Source: JAAELZ01 sp965209105 (GTDB lineage: Bacteria > Pseudomonadota > Gammaproteobacteria > Arenicellales > Poriferihabitantaceae). From it: 64,000 nt of DNA. The DNA is taken from the NCBI GenBank assembly GCA_965209105.1, contig CBDBQB010000015.1:10776-74775 (forward strand), written 5' to 3'. Below the pieces are notes generated by a model. It was not told the DNA's origin and searched no databases. It was given only the letters and a program-made list of their open reading frames with translations. Positions 25,818-34,387 of the stretch are shown one piece after another. Every line of letters begins with the position of its first letter. Position 1 is the first letter of the stretch. The position numbers and the translations under genes were made by a program.

Positions 25818-27299
25818 ATGGCGATTAGCAATAGAGAAATTCTGCTTATGGCAGAAGTCGTCTCACGCGAGAAAGATTTGGATCGTGAGATTATCTTCAA
25901 TGCGATTGAAGCTGCCTTATCGACTGCCACGCGTAAGTTTCATCATGATGAAATTAATGCGAGTGTCATTATTGATCGGGAAACGGGCGACTATGAAACT
26001 TTTCGGATATGGGAAGTGGTGGAAGACGACTTTGAAGAGTTTGATGAAGCTTTGCATATCAAGTTAAGCGATGCAAAGAAAACTGAGGAAACACTCGAAC
26101 TCGGTGATTTTATTCAAGAACCAATTGAGCAGGCAGAGTTTGGGCGCATTCAAGCGCAAGCTGCTAAGCAAGTGATCATGCAAAAAGTGCGTGAAGCCAG
26201 TCGTGAGCAAGTCATTGAACGATTTAAAGATCGAGAGGGTGAAATGGTCTCTGGTACGGTCAAGCGCATGGAGCGCGGCGACGTAATCATTGATTTAGGA
26301 GACGCCGAGGCGGTGTTACAGCGCCGCAGCCAAATTCCAACCGATGGCCTGCGTACGGGAGATCGTGTTCGTGCTTTATTGCAAGAAGTGCGTGCGACCA
26401 ATCGTGGTCCGCAACTGTTCTTAGATCGTGTCTCACCTCAATTTTTAATTGAGTTGTTTAAGATTGAAGTGCCTGAAGTCGGTGAGGGTATTATCCAAAT
26501 TCATGGCGCCGCGCGTGATCCAGGTATTCGTGCCAAAATTTCAGTTCAGGCCAAAGATAAGCGGATTGATCCAGTGGGTGCTTGTGTGGGTATTCGTGGC
26601 TCGCGTGTTCAAAGTGTCTCAAACGAGATTGCGGGTGAACGTGTCGATATTATCGTGTGGTCTGATCAAATTGCCGATTTCGCACTCAAGGCTTTGGCGC
26701 CTGCGGAAATAGAATCACTATTGATCGATGAAGACAAGAAATCCATTGATGTCGTTGTTAGCGAAGAGAACCAATCTCGCGCCATTGGCCGGGGTGGACA
26801 GAATGTGCGTCTTGCTTCTGAGCTAGTAGGGTGGGAGTTGAATATCTTAACGGATGAAGAGGCAGAGCAAAAACAAGCCGAAGAAATCAGTCAGATCGTC
26901 GTTCAATTTCAAGAATCACTGGGCATCGACGAAGATGTCGCGACAGTATTGGCGAATGAAGGTTTTAGCGCGGTCGATGAAGTGGCTTATATCGATAAGC
27001 AAGAGTTAGTCGCGATTGAAGAATTTTCAGAAGAGATGGTTGACGAGTTACAGCGTCGGGCACAAGATATCATGCTAACCAAGGCGATTGCTGAGCAAGC
27101 TGCGCTAGTGCCCGAAGACGACTTGCTTAATATGGACGGGATGGATGAAGCCACTGCAAAGGCATTGGCCAGCAAGGGTGTTCGGACGATGGAAGATTTG
27201 GCTGAGTGCGCCACTGATGAAATCATGGAAATGATTGAAATCGAAGAAAGTCGAGCTCAATCACTTATTATGACGGCGCGCGCGCCGTGGTTCGAGTAA
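25818..27299 (+). CDS. nusA: Transcription termination/antitermination factor NusA
   Basis: NusA binds RNA polymerase and controls pausing, termination and antitermination. The 493 residues contain, in order, the N-terminal polymerase-binding domain, an S1 domain (about 135-200, GEMVSGTVKRMERGDVIIDLG), two KH domains (VGACVGIRGSRVQSVSNEI and QSRAIGRGGQNVRLAS), and two acidic helix-hairpin-helix repeats at the C-terminus. The presence of the acidic repeats is typical of Gammaproteobacteria. The order after rimP is standard. Confidence 0.97.
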   Translation: MAISNREILLMAEVVSREKDLDREIIFNAIEAALSTATRKFHHDEINASVIIDRETGDYETFRIWEVVEDDFEEFDEALHIKLSDAKKTEETLELGDFIQEPIEQAEFGRIQAQAAKQVIMQKVREASREQVIERFKDREGEMVSGTVKRMERGDVIIDLGDAEAVLQRRSQIPTDGLRTGDRVRALLQEVRATNRGPQLFLDRVSPQFLIELFKIEVPEVGEGIIQIHGAARDPGIRAKISVQAKDKRIDPVGACVGIRGSRVQSVSNEIAGERVDIIVWSDQIADFALKALAPAEIESLLIDEDKKSIDVVVSEENQSRAIGRGGQNVRLASELVGWELNILTDEEAEQKQAEEISQIVVQFQESLGIDEDVATVLANEGFSAVDEVAYIDKQELVAIEEFSEEMVDELQRRAQDIMLTKAIAEQAALVPEDDLLNMDGMDEATAKALASKGVRTMEDLAECATDEIMEMIEIEESRAQSLIMTARAPWFE

Positions 27300-27347
27300 T
27301 TCGCTACAATTAGCCGAAACTAAGGTAAAACACTAAGGTAATACGTT

Positions 27348-29870
27348 ATGTCAGATGTCAAGATCAAAGAGTTTGCAACGCAAATCGGCCTGCCGGTTGA
27401 GCGTTTGCTTGATCAGCTAAAGAACGCAGGTATTACTGGAAAGAAAGCCTCAGATAGTCTGGCCGACGATGAGAAGAAAAAATTTCTGATGCATTTACAA
27501 AATGCTTCAGCGAATGCCAAGCCAAAAATGAGTTTAAATAGTCGCAAGAGCAGCGAGGTACGGCAAACCACGCGCACCGGTGCAGCAAAGGCTGTGCAGG
27601 TCGAAGTTCGAAAAAAGCGACATGTATTATCCCCTGCAGCAGCGCAAGATCAGTCAGCAGAATTAGCACGTCTTGAAGCTGAAAAAAAGCAGCGTGAGCT
27701 TGATCGTGCTAAAGCGGATGAAACCCGCAAAACTCATGCGGATCGCTTGACTGCGGAAAAAGCAGCAGAACAAACAAAACGCAACAAGGAAGAAGAAGAT
27801 TCTCGTCAACGCGCCTTGGATGAAGAACAAAAACGCCAAGTTGCGGCGGATACTTTAGAGGCAGAAGACAAGGCGGAAAAGGCGAAAAAGCAAGCCGATA
27901 AAAATCAAGGTAAAGAGACAAGTAAAACTGACGCAGCACCTGCACCGACAGGTAAAAATACAAAGGCCGACGCTAAAAAAGATTTATCTGGCTCAAAACT
28001 GCACGTTCGTCGCCAACACAGAGGCAATGTTAAGCGCCCTAAACCTGTTAGACGGCGGAAAAATTTGCAATCTAGCATGGCCGATCAGCACGTATTTGAA
28101 AAACCGACTGAGCCGGTGGTGCATGATGTGGATGTGCCCGAAACGATTACAGTGGGCGAGTTGGCGGCGAAGATGTCGGTGAAAGCGGCCGAAGTGATTA
28201 AAACGATGATGGCAATGGGTTCGATGGCGACCATTAACCAAGTCATCGATCAAGACACCGGAATATTGGTGGTTGAAGAAATGGGTCACAATGCGAGGGC
28301 CGCCGACCCCATTTCACCCGAAGCAGATTTGATCGAAGAAGAAGCTGACGAGCGCGAGCAAGTTTCGCGTGCACCCGTTGTGACGGTCATGGGTCATGTT
28401 GATCACGGCAAAACCTCGATCCTCGACTATATTCGCAAAGCCAAAGTCGCCTCGGGCGAAGCAGGCGGCATTACTCAGCATATTGGCGCCTACCGTGTTT
28501 CGACCGAAAATGGCGATATTTGCTTCCTCGATACGCCTGGCCACGAAGCGTTTTCAGCCATGCGCGCGCGCGGTGCGAAAGTCACCGACATCGTTATTTT
28601 GGTGGTGGCTGGCGATGACGGCGTGAAGCCGCAAACCATCGAAGCGATTAATCATGCTAAAACATCTGAAGTGCCGATCATTGTCGCCATCAATAAGATG
28701 GACAAAGAAGGTGTGGATGTCGATAGAGTTAAGCAAGAATTAGCCAATCAAGAAGTTGTGCCCGAAGATTGGGGAGGAGATACCCTGATGGTGGAAGTTT
28801 CGGCTCATACTGGACAAGGTATAGAAGAGTTACTTGAATCAATCGTACTGCAAGCCGAAATATTGAGTTTAACCGCACCAGATTCGGGTGTTGGCTCGGG
28901 TGTTGTGATCGAAGCACGGATGGAAAAAGGGCGAGGTACGGTGGCGACTATTTTAGTCAAAAAAGGCCAACTGAATAAAGGCGATATCGTGTTGGTCGGT
29001 CGAGAGTATGGTCGCGTGCGCGCGATGCTCAGTGATACTGGTGAAACGGTGATCAGCGCTGGCCCGTCGACACCTGTCGAGATTCAAGGCTTGTCTGGCG
29101 TACCTCTCTCCGGTGATGAATTATTGGTCGTTGAAAGCGAACGCCGAGCGCGTGAAGTTGCCACCAACCGCGAAAGTCATTACAAAGAAATCAAAATGGC
29201 CAAGCAGCAAAAGGCCAAACTTGAAAATATGTTTAACCAAATGGAAGAGGGCGAAGTTAAATCTCTCAATCTCATTATTAAAGCGGATGTTCAGGGCTCG
29301 GTTGAGGCACTAAGCGATACGCTAGAGAAACTCTCAAACGAAGAAGTGCGCGTTAAAGTAGTGCATGCAATGGTCGGCGGGATCAATGAATCTGACGTCA
29401 ACCTTGCGATGGCCTCTGATGCGATTATGGTTGCGTTTAATGTGCGTGCAGACAATGCTTCAAAAAAGCTGATGGCGAGCGAAGGCGTGGATGTACATTA
29501 TTACAGCATTATTTACGATGTGGTGGATGATGTAAAAGCTTCGATATCTGGCATGTTGTCACCGATTCTACGCGAAGAATTTGTTGGAACGGTTGAAGTT
29601 CGAGAGGTGTTCCATGTTCCAAAAGTAGGCTCAATATCGGGCTGTTATGTGGTGGATGGCTACGTCAAGCGTAGCTTGCCGGTACGCGTATTGCGCGATA
29701 ATGTGGTGATCTTTGATGGTCAAATTGATTCGCTGCGCCGTTTTAAAGATGACGTCAATGAAGTTAAATCGGGTTATGAATGTGGTATCGGTATTAAGAA
29801 CTATAACGATGTCAAAGAAGGTGATCAGATCGAAGTTTATCAAGTGATCGAAGAGCAGGCCACGCTGTAG
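27348..29870 (+). CDS. infB: Translation initiation factor IF-2
   Basis: IF-2 is the GTPase that recruits the initiator tRNA to the 30S subunit. The 840-residue protein starts with an IF2_N domain (about 1-55), then a long charged Lys/Glu/Ala-rich segment (about 95-210) and a second IF2_N domain (about 265-315). The G domain starts near residue 345 with GHVDHGKTS, DTPGHEAF and NKMD, followed by domains II, III and the C-terminal tRNA-binding domain. The initiator tRNA, its ligand, is encoded 2.1 kb upstream in the same cluster. Confidence 0.98.
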   Translation: MSDVKIKEFATQIGLPVERLLDQLKNAGITGKKASDSLADDEKKKFLMHLQNASANAKPKMSLNSRKSSEVRQTTRTGAAKAVQVEVRKKRHVLSPAAAQDQSAELARLEAEKKQRELDRAKADETRKTHADRLTAEKAAEQTKRNKEEEDSRQRALDEEQKRQVAADTLEAEDKAEKAKKQADKNQGKETSKTDAAPAPTGKNTKADAKKDLSGSKLHVRRQHRGNVKRPKPVRRRKNLQSSMADQHVFEKPTEPVVHDVDVPETITVGELAAKMSVKAAEVIKTMMAMGSMATINQVIDQDTGILVVEEMGHNARAADPISPEADLIEEEADEREQVSRAPVVTVMGHVDHGKTSILDYIRKAKVASGEAGGITQHIGAYRVSTENGDICFLDTPGHEAFSAMRARGAKVTDIVILVVAGDDGVKPQTIEAINHAKTSEVPIIVAINKMDKEGVDVDRVKQELANQEVVPEDWGGDTLMVEVSAHTGQGIEELLESIVLQAEILSLTAPDSGVGSGVVIEARMEKGRGTVATILVKKGQLNKGDIVLVGREYGRVRAMLSDTGETVISAGPSTPVEIQGLSGVPLSGDELLVVESERRAREVATNRESHYKEIKMAKQQKAKLENMFNQMEEGEVKSLNLIIKADVQGSVEALSDTLEKLSNEEVRVKVVHAMVGGINESDVNLAMASDAIMVAFNVRADNASKKLMASEGVDVHYYSIIYDVVDDVKASISGMLSPILREEFVGTVEVREVFHVPKVGSISGCYVVDGYVKRSLPVRVLRDNVVIFDGQIDSLRRFKDDVNEVKSGYECGIGIKNYNDVKEGDQIEVYQVIEEQATL

Positions 29871-29887
29871 GCTGTGGGCTAAATACC

Positions 29888-30226
29888 ATGTCTAAATCTG
29901 ATCGAAGTCGCCGCGTTGCTGAGCAAATCAAGCGACACCTTTCTGTGCTGATTAACAAAGAGGTGTCTGATCCGCGTTTAGGCATGGTCGGTATCAGCGC
30001 GGTCACTTTAAGCAAAGACTATAAAGCGGCGACGGTTTATATCAACGTGTTCAAAGACGAGCAAATCAAAGAAAGTATGGAGGCACTGCAAAGCGCAGCG
30101 GGTTTTTTACGCGGCCAATTAAGCCAAAGTTTGAATCAGCGCGGAACACCAAAGTTAGTTTTTAAACACGACACTTCAATCAAAGAGGGCATTGCGCTCT
30201 CTAATCTGATCGATTCCGTTCAGTAA
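29888..30226 (+). CDS. rbfA: 30S ribosome-binding factor A
   Basis: RbfA assists late 16S rRNA maturation and cold adaptation. The 112-residue product has the typical start SDRSRRVAEQIKRHLSVLIN and the KH-like core with VSDPRLGMVGISAV and ATVYINVF. The C-terminus is slightly shorter than in E. coli (133). It lies 17 bases after infB in the standard order. Confidence 0.95.
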   Translation: MSKSDRSRRVAEQIKRHLSVLINKEVSDPRLGMVGISAVTLSKDYKAATVYINVFKDEQIKESMEALQSAAGFLRGQLSQSLNQRGTPKLVFKHDTSIKEGIALSNLIDSVQ

Positions 30227-30253
30227 CACAAACAAGCAAGGGTTAAATATCGT

Positions 30254-31168
30254 ATGGGTCGGCGCAGCAAGCGTAAAGGCGAACCAATAGATGGCGTACT
30301 TTTATTAGACAAGCCTGCCGGAATGACCTCCAACAAGGCGCTACAGAAATGCCGATATTTGTTGAACGCGCAAAAGGGCGGACATACTGGCGCACTCGAC
30401 CCACTTGCGACGGGCTTGCTACCCTTATGTTTCGGGCAGGCAACCAAGATATCTAGCTTCGTATTGGGCAGGGATAAAACCTATCAAGTCAGCGCGATAT
30501 TGGGTCAGACCACCGATACGGGCGACGCAGATGGTAAAGTGCTCGAAACGCAAATTGTCGAGGCGTCCCAAGAAGATGTTGTTAAAGCGATGAAACAATT
30601 TATCGGGGAATATGAGCAAATCCCGCCGATGTATTCCGCGCTTAAGGTCAACGGTCAACCCCTATACAAGCTCGCGCGACAGGGCATTGAAATCGAGCGA
30701 GAAGCACGTCGTGTCAGCGCATACGACATACGTTTTGTGAGTCTTGACCATAAAATATTGACGTTTGAAGTCGACTGCTCCAGCGGCTTTTATGTGCGTT
30801 CCTTGGTTGAAGATATCGGTAAAGTTTTAGGCTGTGGTGCACATGTCAAAACCTTGCGACGCACAAAAATCGGAGATATTGGGCTTGAGGATACGTGCAC
30901 GATAGCTGAGTTTGAAGGCATCAAGTCCAATGATGTACGCGTCGCTAAATTAATCGCGGCAGACCGGCTCATTCAGGAATTTACAAAGGTCAGTCTTAAC
31001 GCCGAGCAAAGTGCAGATTTACACCATGGAAGGTTGATTGAGTTGGATGCGAAGTTAGAATCTAAAAATGACGAATGGATAAGAATTTACGGGCCCGATG
31101 CGATGTTTTTAGGGCTGGGGAAAATTGATGAAGAAGGTCGCTTAGCACCTAAGCGCTTGTTTGTTTGA
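30254..31168 (+). CDS. truB: tRNA pseudouridine-55 synthase
   Basis: TruB makes pseudouridine at position 55 in the T loop of tRNAs. The catalytic Asp sits in GGHTGALDPLATGLLP near residue 47, and the fold is confirmed by DKPAGMTSN near the start and CSSGFYVRSLVEDIG further on. A PUA-like C-terminal domain follows. Length 304 is normal. In many Gammaproteobacteria rpsO and pnp come next, but here no further gene of the operon follows. Confidence 0.96.
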   Translation: MGRRSKRKGEPIDGVLLLDKPAGMTSNKALQKCRYLLNAQKGGHTGALDPLATGLLPLCFGQATKISSFVLGRDKTYQVSAILGQTTDTGDADGKVLETQIVEASQEDVVKAMKQFIGEYEQIPPMYSALKVNGQPLYKLARQGIEIEREARRVSAYDIRFVSLDHKILTFEVDCSSGFYVRSLVEDIGKVLGCGAHVKTLRRTKIGDIGLEDTCTIAEFEGIKSNDVRVAKLIAADRLIQEFTKVSLNAEQSADLHHGRLIELDAKLESKNDEWIRIYGPDAMFLGLGKIDEEGRLAPKRLFV

Positions 31169-31337
31169 CTACTTTGGCGTACATCAAATGAAATTCAGTG
31201 AGGCGCGCAGATGAAGTATAAATTCTTGTCGCGCTAGATTTAGTTTTGGCTTTAATTTGATTCCTTGAATTCTTGTGCAAAGTTTGCTGCTATAAAGAAG
31301 GCAAGTTGGACTGCCGTTGGTATGACTGATACGCCAC

Positions 31338-32384
31338 TCAATCCAATGGAACCTGGAGGCGCGTGTTTTCGGCAAATATGCCTCCGCGATTACCAATTTC
31401 TACTGTCCCAAATCGTTCGCTAAATACTGGCGGTAAGGGTCTGTCATTGGGAGCACTTAACCATAAGCGCAATAGATGACGACGCTTGTTTGGTTCTGGC
31501 CAATCGATAAATGAACCCCTGTCATGTAGCATACTGTGGTTATAAACAAATTGTATATCTCCGGGTTGCAACTGCATTGAAATATTCAAGGTTTTGTCAT
31601 TCGCCAAATAATCAAAAAGATCGAGCGCTTCGATATGACGCGAACTTAAAATAGGCACACCTTGAAATCTTTGCGCCGAATCGATGTATTGGCGTTGATA
31701 AATAACAGTCAATTTCCCTTCGTACCAATTAAAAACGGGGATAGAAAAATAGGGTTTTTCCCCAGCCCTTATTTCACCCCTTTTGTCCGTCCCGATAGGC
31801 TGAAACAGCAATTCTATTAGATCAGGCCTTAGCCTCAACATTTCGTTGTAAATAGTCTCAGCGCTCACTAATAAAGACTCGCCGCCTGATTGGGCTGTCT
31901 GTAAGCAATACAATGCCACGATATCAGCGCTATCAGTATGGAATGTTTGCCTTTCATTTGTTTGGTATATTCGAGTATTGGTGTCATTCACGTCAGCCCC
32001 TACATTTCTGACATGGCCTAATAGATGCCCCGCTGCATTTTGTGATCGAGGCGAGCCCAAATGAGAGCCTAAGCCCATGAACAATACTGCAATTTCTTTT
32101 CTTGAGAGCTGCGAATGATCCAATCCGCGAATCAATTTGAAGCCAATTCCATTGGTCAAATCATTTTTAATTTCCGCTAACCTTGTCGCGAGTCTTGGTA
32201 GTTGAAAGCTTAATTTGGATATTCTCTCTAGTGGCTCGCTTGATTGTAAAAATTGTTGTGCGGCGCTTCTAAGTTCACGAATGTCAGCTATGGTAAGTTC
32301 CCATGTCCATAATTCAGCTTTTGATTCGATTTGAGGACCTTTCCACGCTGCCGCGGTATCGAGTATGGGAGGCAAGTCAGGCAT
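31338..32384 (-). CDS. TauD/TfdA-family Fe(II)/2-oxoglutarate-dependent dioxygenase
   Basis: A 348-residue cytoplasmic protein of the TauD/TfdA family, which oxidise small molecules using Fe(II), oxygen and 2-oxoglutarate. The facial triad can be read as His149 and Asp151 in QTFHTDSAD and the distal His287 in SMLHDRG; Arg306 in HLLRLWLS is a candidate 2-oxoglutarate ligand. The pattern GGESLLVSAETIYNEMLRLRPDL, typical of this family, is present. The N-terminal 80 residues include a Trp-rich start. The substrate is unknown; the protein is of the gamma-butyrobetaine-hydroxylase-like length group rather than the shorter TauD. It faces away from a fatty-acid-hydroxylase-like gene and a second TauD-like gene. 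Confidence 0.88.
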   Translation of the reverse strand: MPDLPPILDTAAAWKGPQIESKAELWTWELTIADIRELRSAAQQFLQSSEPLERISKLSFQLPRLATRLAEIKNDLTNGIGFKLIRGLDHSQLSRKEIAVLFMGLGSHLGSPRSQNAAGHLLGHVRNVGADVNDTNTRIYQTNERQTFHTDSADIVALYCLQTAQSGGESLLVSAETIYNEMLRLRPDLIELLFQPIGTDKRGEIRAGEKPYFSIPVFNWYEGKLTVIYQRQYIDSAQRFQGVPILSSRHIEALDLFDYLANDKTLNISMQLQPGDIQFVYNHSMLHDRGSFIDWPEPNKRRHLLRLWLSAPNDRPLPPVFSERFGTVEIGNRGGIFAENTRLQVPLD

Positions 32385-32620
32385 ATACTTTAAATTTTAG
32401 AATTGCAGAGCGTTAAGATAATGCCTGAGTTTTCTAGACACTGATAGCCTATCAATGCAGCGCCTCTAGAATGTAATGACTTTGCATCCGGCTTAGTATA
32501 ACTATTTGCTTGAGAATTCCAATTAAACTGAGCGGCATGAGGCTTTACCCTTGCATTGAGTTAATTTTTTTTAGTTTAGTTTTCTTGCGTTCAGCTGTGC
32601 TGTCTGTATGATCTTAGGCT

Positions 32621-33430
32621 ATGATTGATACACTCAATACTGATGTAGAACCTTACCTTCGCCTAGGTGTTTTTATAGGTATTCTACTGCTGATGATCCT
32701 GCTGGAATTTATAATTCCTCGGCGTGATGCGCAGTTCCGTGCCCGACGTTGGCCAGCGAATTTAGGCTTAGTGGTGTTGAATACGCTGGTAGTGCGTTTG
32801 ATATTGCCGGGTGCGACCGTTGCCACCGCGATTTGGGCGAGCGCGCATAACATTGGGCTATTGAACTGGCTGCCTGTCCCTGGGGCGGTGTCGTTTGTAT
32901 TGGCAGTGGTGATATTGGATTTAATTATATATTGGCAACACCGCTTTTCACATAGTATCCCTATGCTCTGGCAATTTCATCGTTTACATCATGCCGATAC
33001 GATGATCGATGTGACCACGGGCTCGCGATTTCATCCTGTCGAGATTGTGTTTTCGACGCTCGTTAAGTTGCTGGCGATTGTGATACTTGGCGCTTCTGTC
33101 TGGGCGGTGATTATTTTTGAAGTATTGCTCAATGCGACGGCCATGTTTAACCACAGCAATATTAGGCTACCCTTGGGCTTCGATCGCATGATGCGAAAGC
33201 TAATTGTTACGCCGGACATGCACCGTGTGCATCATTCCATCTACGCGGCCGAGTTTAATCAAAATTTTGGCTTTAATTTGTCTTTATGGGATTACTGGTT
33301 TCAAAGCTATATCGCGCAGCCCAAGAAGGGACACATAGAAATGCAGATTGGTCTGCCGTATTTTCGGGAAGATACGGAAAAGTCGTTAAGCAAGATGTTG
33401 ACTCAGCCGATGCGTTCGCCCACTGATTAG
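32621..33430 (+). CDS. Fatty acid hydroxylase / sterol desaturase family membrane protein
   Basis: A 269-residue integral membrane di-iron enzyme. After three or four hydrophobic segments it shows the family His clusters: HRFSH at 107-111, HRLHH at 120-124, and HRVHH at 201-205, with further His at 138 and 178. Members introduce hydroxyl groups or double bonds in lipids, sterols, carotenoids or alkyl ethers. The real substrate cannot be told from sequence. A TauD-family dioxygenase gene starts 15 bases after its stop on the same strand, so the two are probably cotranscribed. Confidence 0.9.
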   Translation: MIDTLNTDVEPYLRLGVFIGILLLMILLEFIIPRRDAQFRARRWPANLGLVVLNTLVVRLILPGATVATAIWASAHNIGLLNWLPVPGAVSFVLAVVILDLIIYWQHRFSHSIPMLWQFHRLHHADTMIDVTTGSRFHPVEIVFSTLVKLLAIVILGASVWAVIIFEVLLNATAMFNHSNIRLPLGFDRMMRKLIVTPDMHRVHHSIYAAEFNQNFGFNLSLWDYWFQSYIAQPKKGHIEMQIGLPYFREDTEKSLSKMLTQPMRSPTD

Positions 33431-33445
33431 ACCCCTTAGACCACA

Positions 33446-34348
33446 GTGATTAAAAGTAATCCCCCCAAGTGGTTTGATTTGCAGAATGCTGAGGCATATT
33501 TGGCTTGGCGAGCACAAAAGCTGGAACCTTACCCGGTTCACTTTGATCAAATCAAGATACGGGTAAACGATGCGCGTGCCTTGAGCCAGATCGAGAAGCA
33601 GGCTCTGCAAGAGAAGCTGGATCAATACAATATGGCGGTCTATCAATGCACAGATTTAAGCGAAAACAAGTCGATCCCAGTTGAAGTCGGTCGCTTATTT
33701 GGTTTAGAAAGTCTAGATGCGAATCTCGCGGCGGGTGAAGATGCAATCAGTGAGATTCAGATTGATTCAACCGAGGCGCAAGCGCGCTATATTCCGTACA
33801 CGCCCAGCAAACTAAGCTGGCATAGCGATGGCTACTACAATGCTATGGATAAGCAGATTCGCGCAATGAGTATGCATTGTGTTCGACCCGCCAAAGCGGG
33901 GGGCGAAAACGCGTTGTTAGACCCTGAAATAGCTTATATCTATTTGCGTGATATTAATCCGAAATTTATCATAGCCTTAACTGAGCCTGATGCGATGACC
34001 ATTCCTGCAAATGAAGTGAATGGCCGGATTGTAAGGGCAGCACAAACTGGGCCGGTGTTTAGTTTTGATCCGAACGGTTATTTACACATGCGCTATACCG
34101 CACGGACGCGTAGCATTGAGTGGAAGGCGTCGCCGACACTTAACAAAGCGGTTGCCGCACTGAATGAGCTGCTTGAGTACGGCAATGATTTCGGTCTTAA
34201 GTGGATCATACGCGGCCGTCTAGAAGCCGGAGAAGGCTTGATTTGCAATAATGTGCTGCATAATCGCAGCGCCTTCAAAGACGATGCGCGCGCGCCGCGG
34301 CTGTTGTATCGTTTAAGATACTACGAGCGCGCACCCACCGCATCTTAG
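33446..34348 (+). CDS. TauD/TfdA-family dioxygenase cotranscribed with a lipid hydroxylase
   Basis: A 300-residue protein with GTG start, 15 bases after the sterol-desaturase-like gene. The metal triad is His126 and Asp128 in LSWHSDGYY and the distal His272 in NNVLHNRSAFKD; Arg residues in PRLLYRLRYYER are candidate 2-oxoglutarate ligands. The middle block MHCVRPAKAGGENALLDPEIAYIYLRD is typical of TauD-like enzymes. It is only distantly similar to the other TauD-like protein at 31338, so a recent duplication is unlikely. The substrate is unknown. Its stop is 39 bases from the end of convergent rne. Confidence 0.88.
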   Translation: MIKSNPPKWFDLQNAEAYLAWRAQKLEPYPVHFDQIKIRVNDARALSQIEKQALQEKLDQYNMAVYQCTDLSENKSIPVEVGRLFGLESLDANLAAGEDAISEIQIDSTEAQARYIPYTPSKLSWHSDGYYNAMDKQIRAMSMHCVRPAKAGGENALLDPEIAYIYLRDINPKFIIALTEPDAMTIPANEVNGRIVRAAQTGPVFSFDPNGYLHMRYTARTRSIEWKASPTLNKAVAALNELLEYGNDFGLKWIIRGRLEAGEGLICNNVLHNRSAFKDDARAPRLLYRLRYYERAPTAS

Positions 34349-34387
34349 GCAAAGAGCGCGCGTATCCGCGTGTTCTAGCGGCTCTGG

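Noticed and set aside
34349..34387. Possible bidirectional terminator between the TauD-like gene and rne
   Set aside because: Only five matching bases (AGAGC/GCTCT) around a long GC-rich loop and no T tract on either strand.
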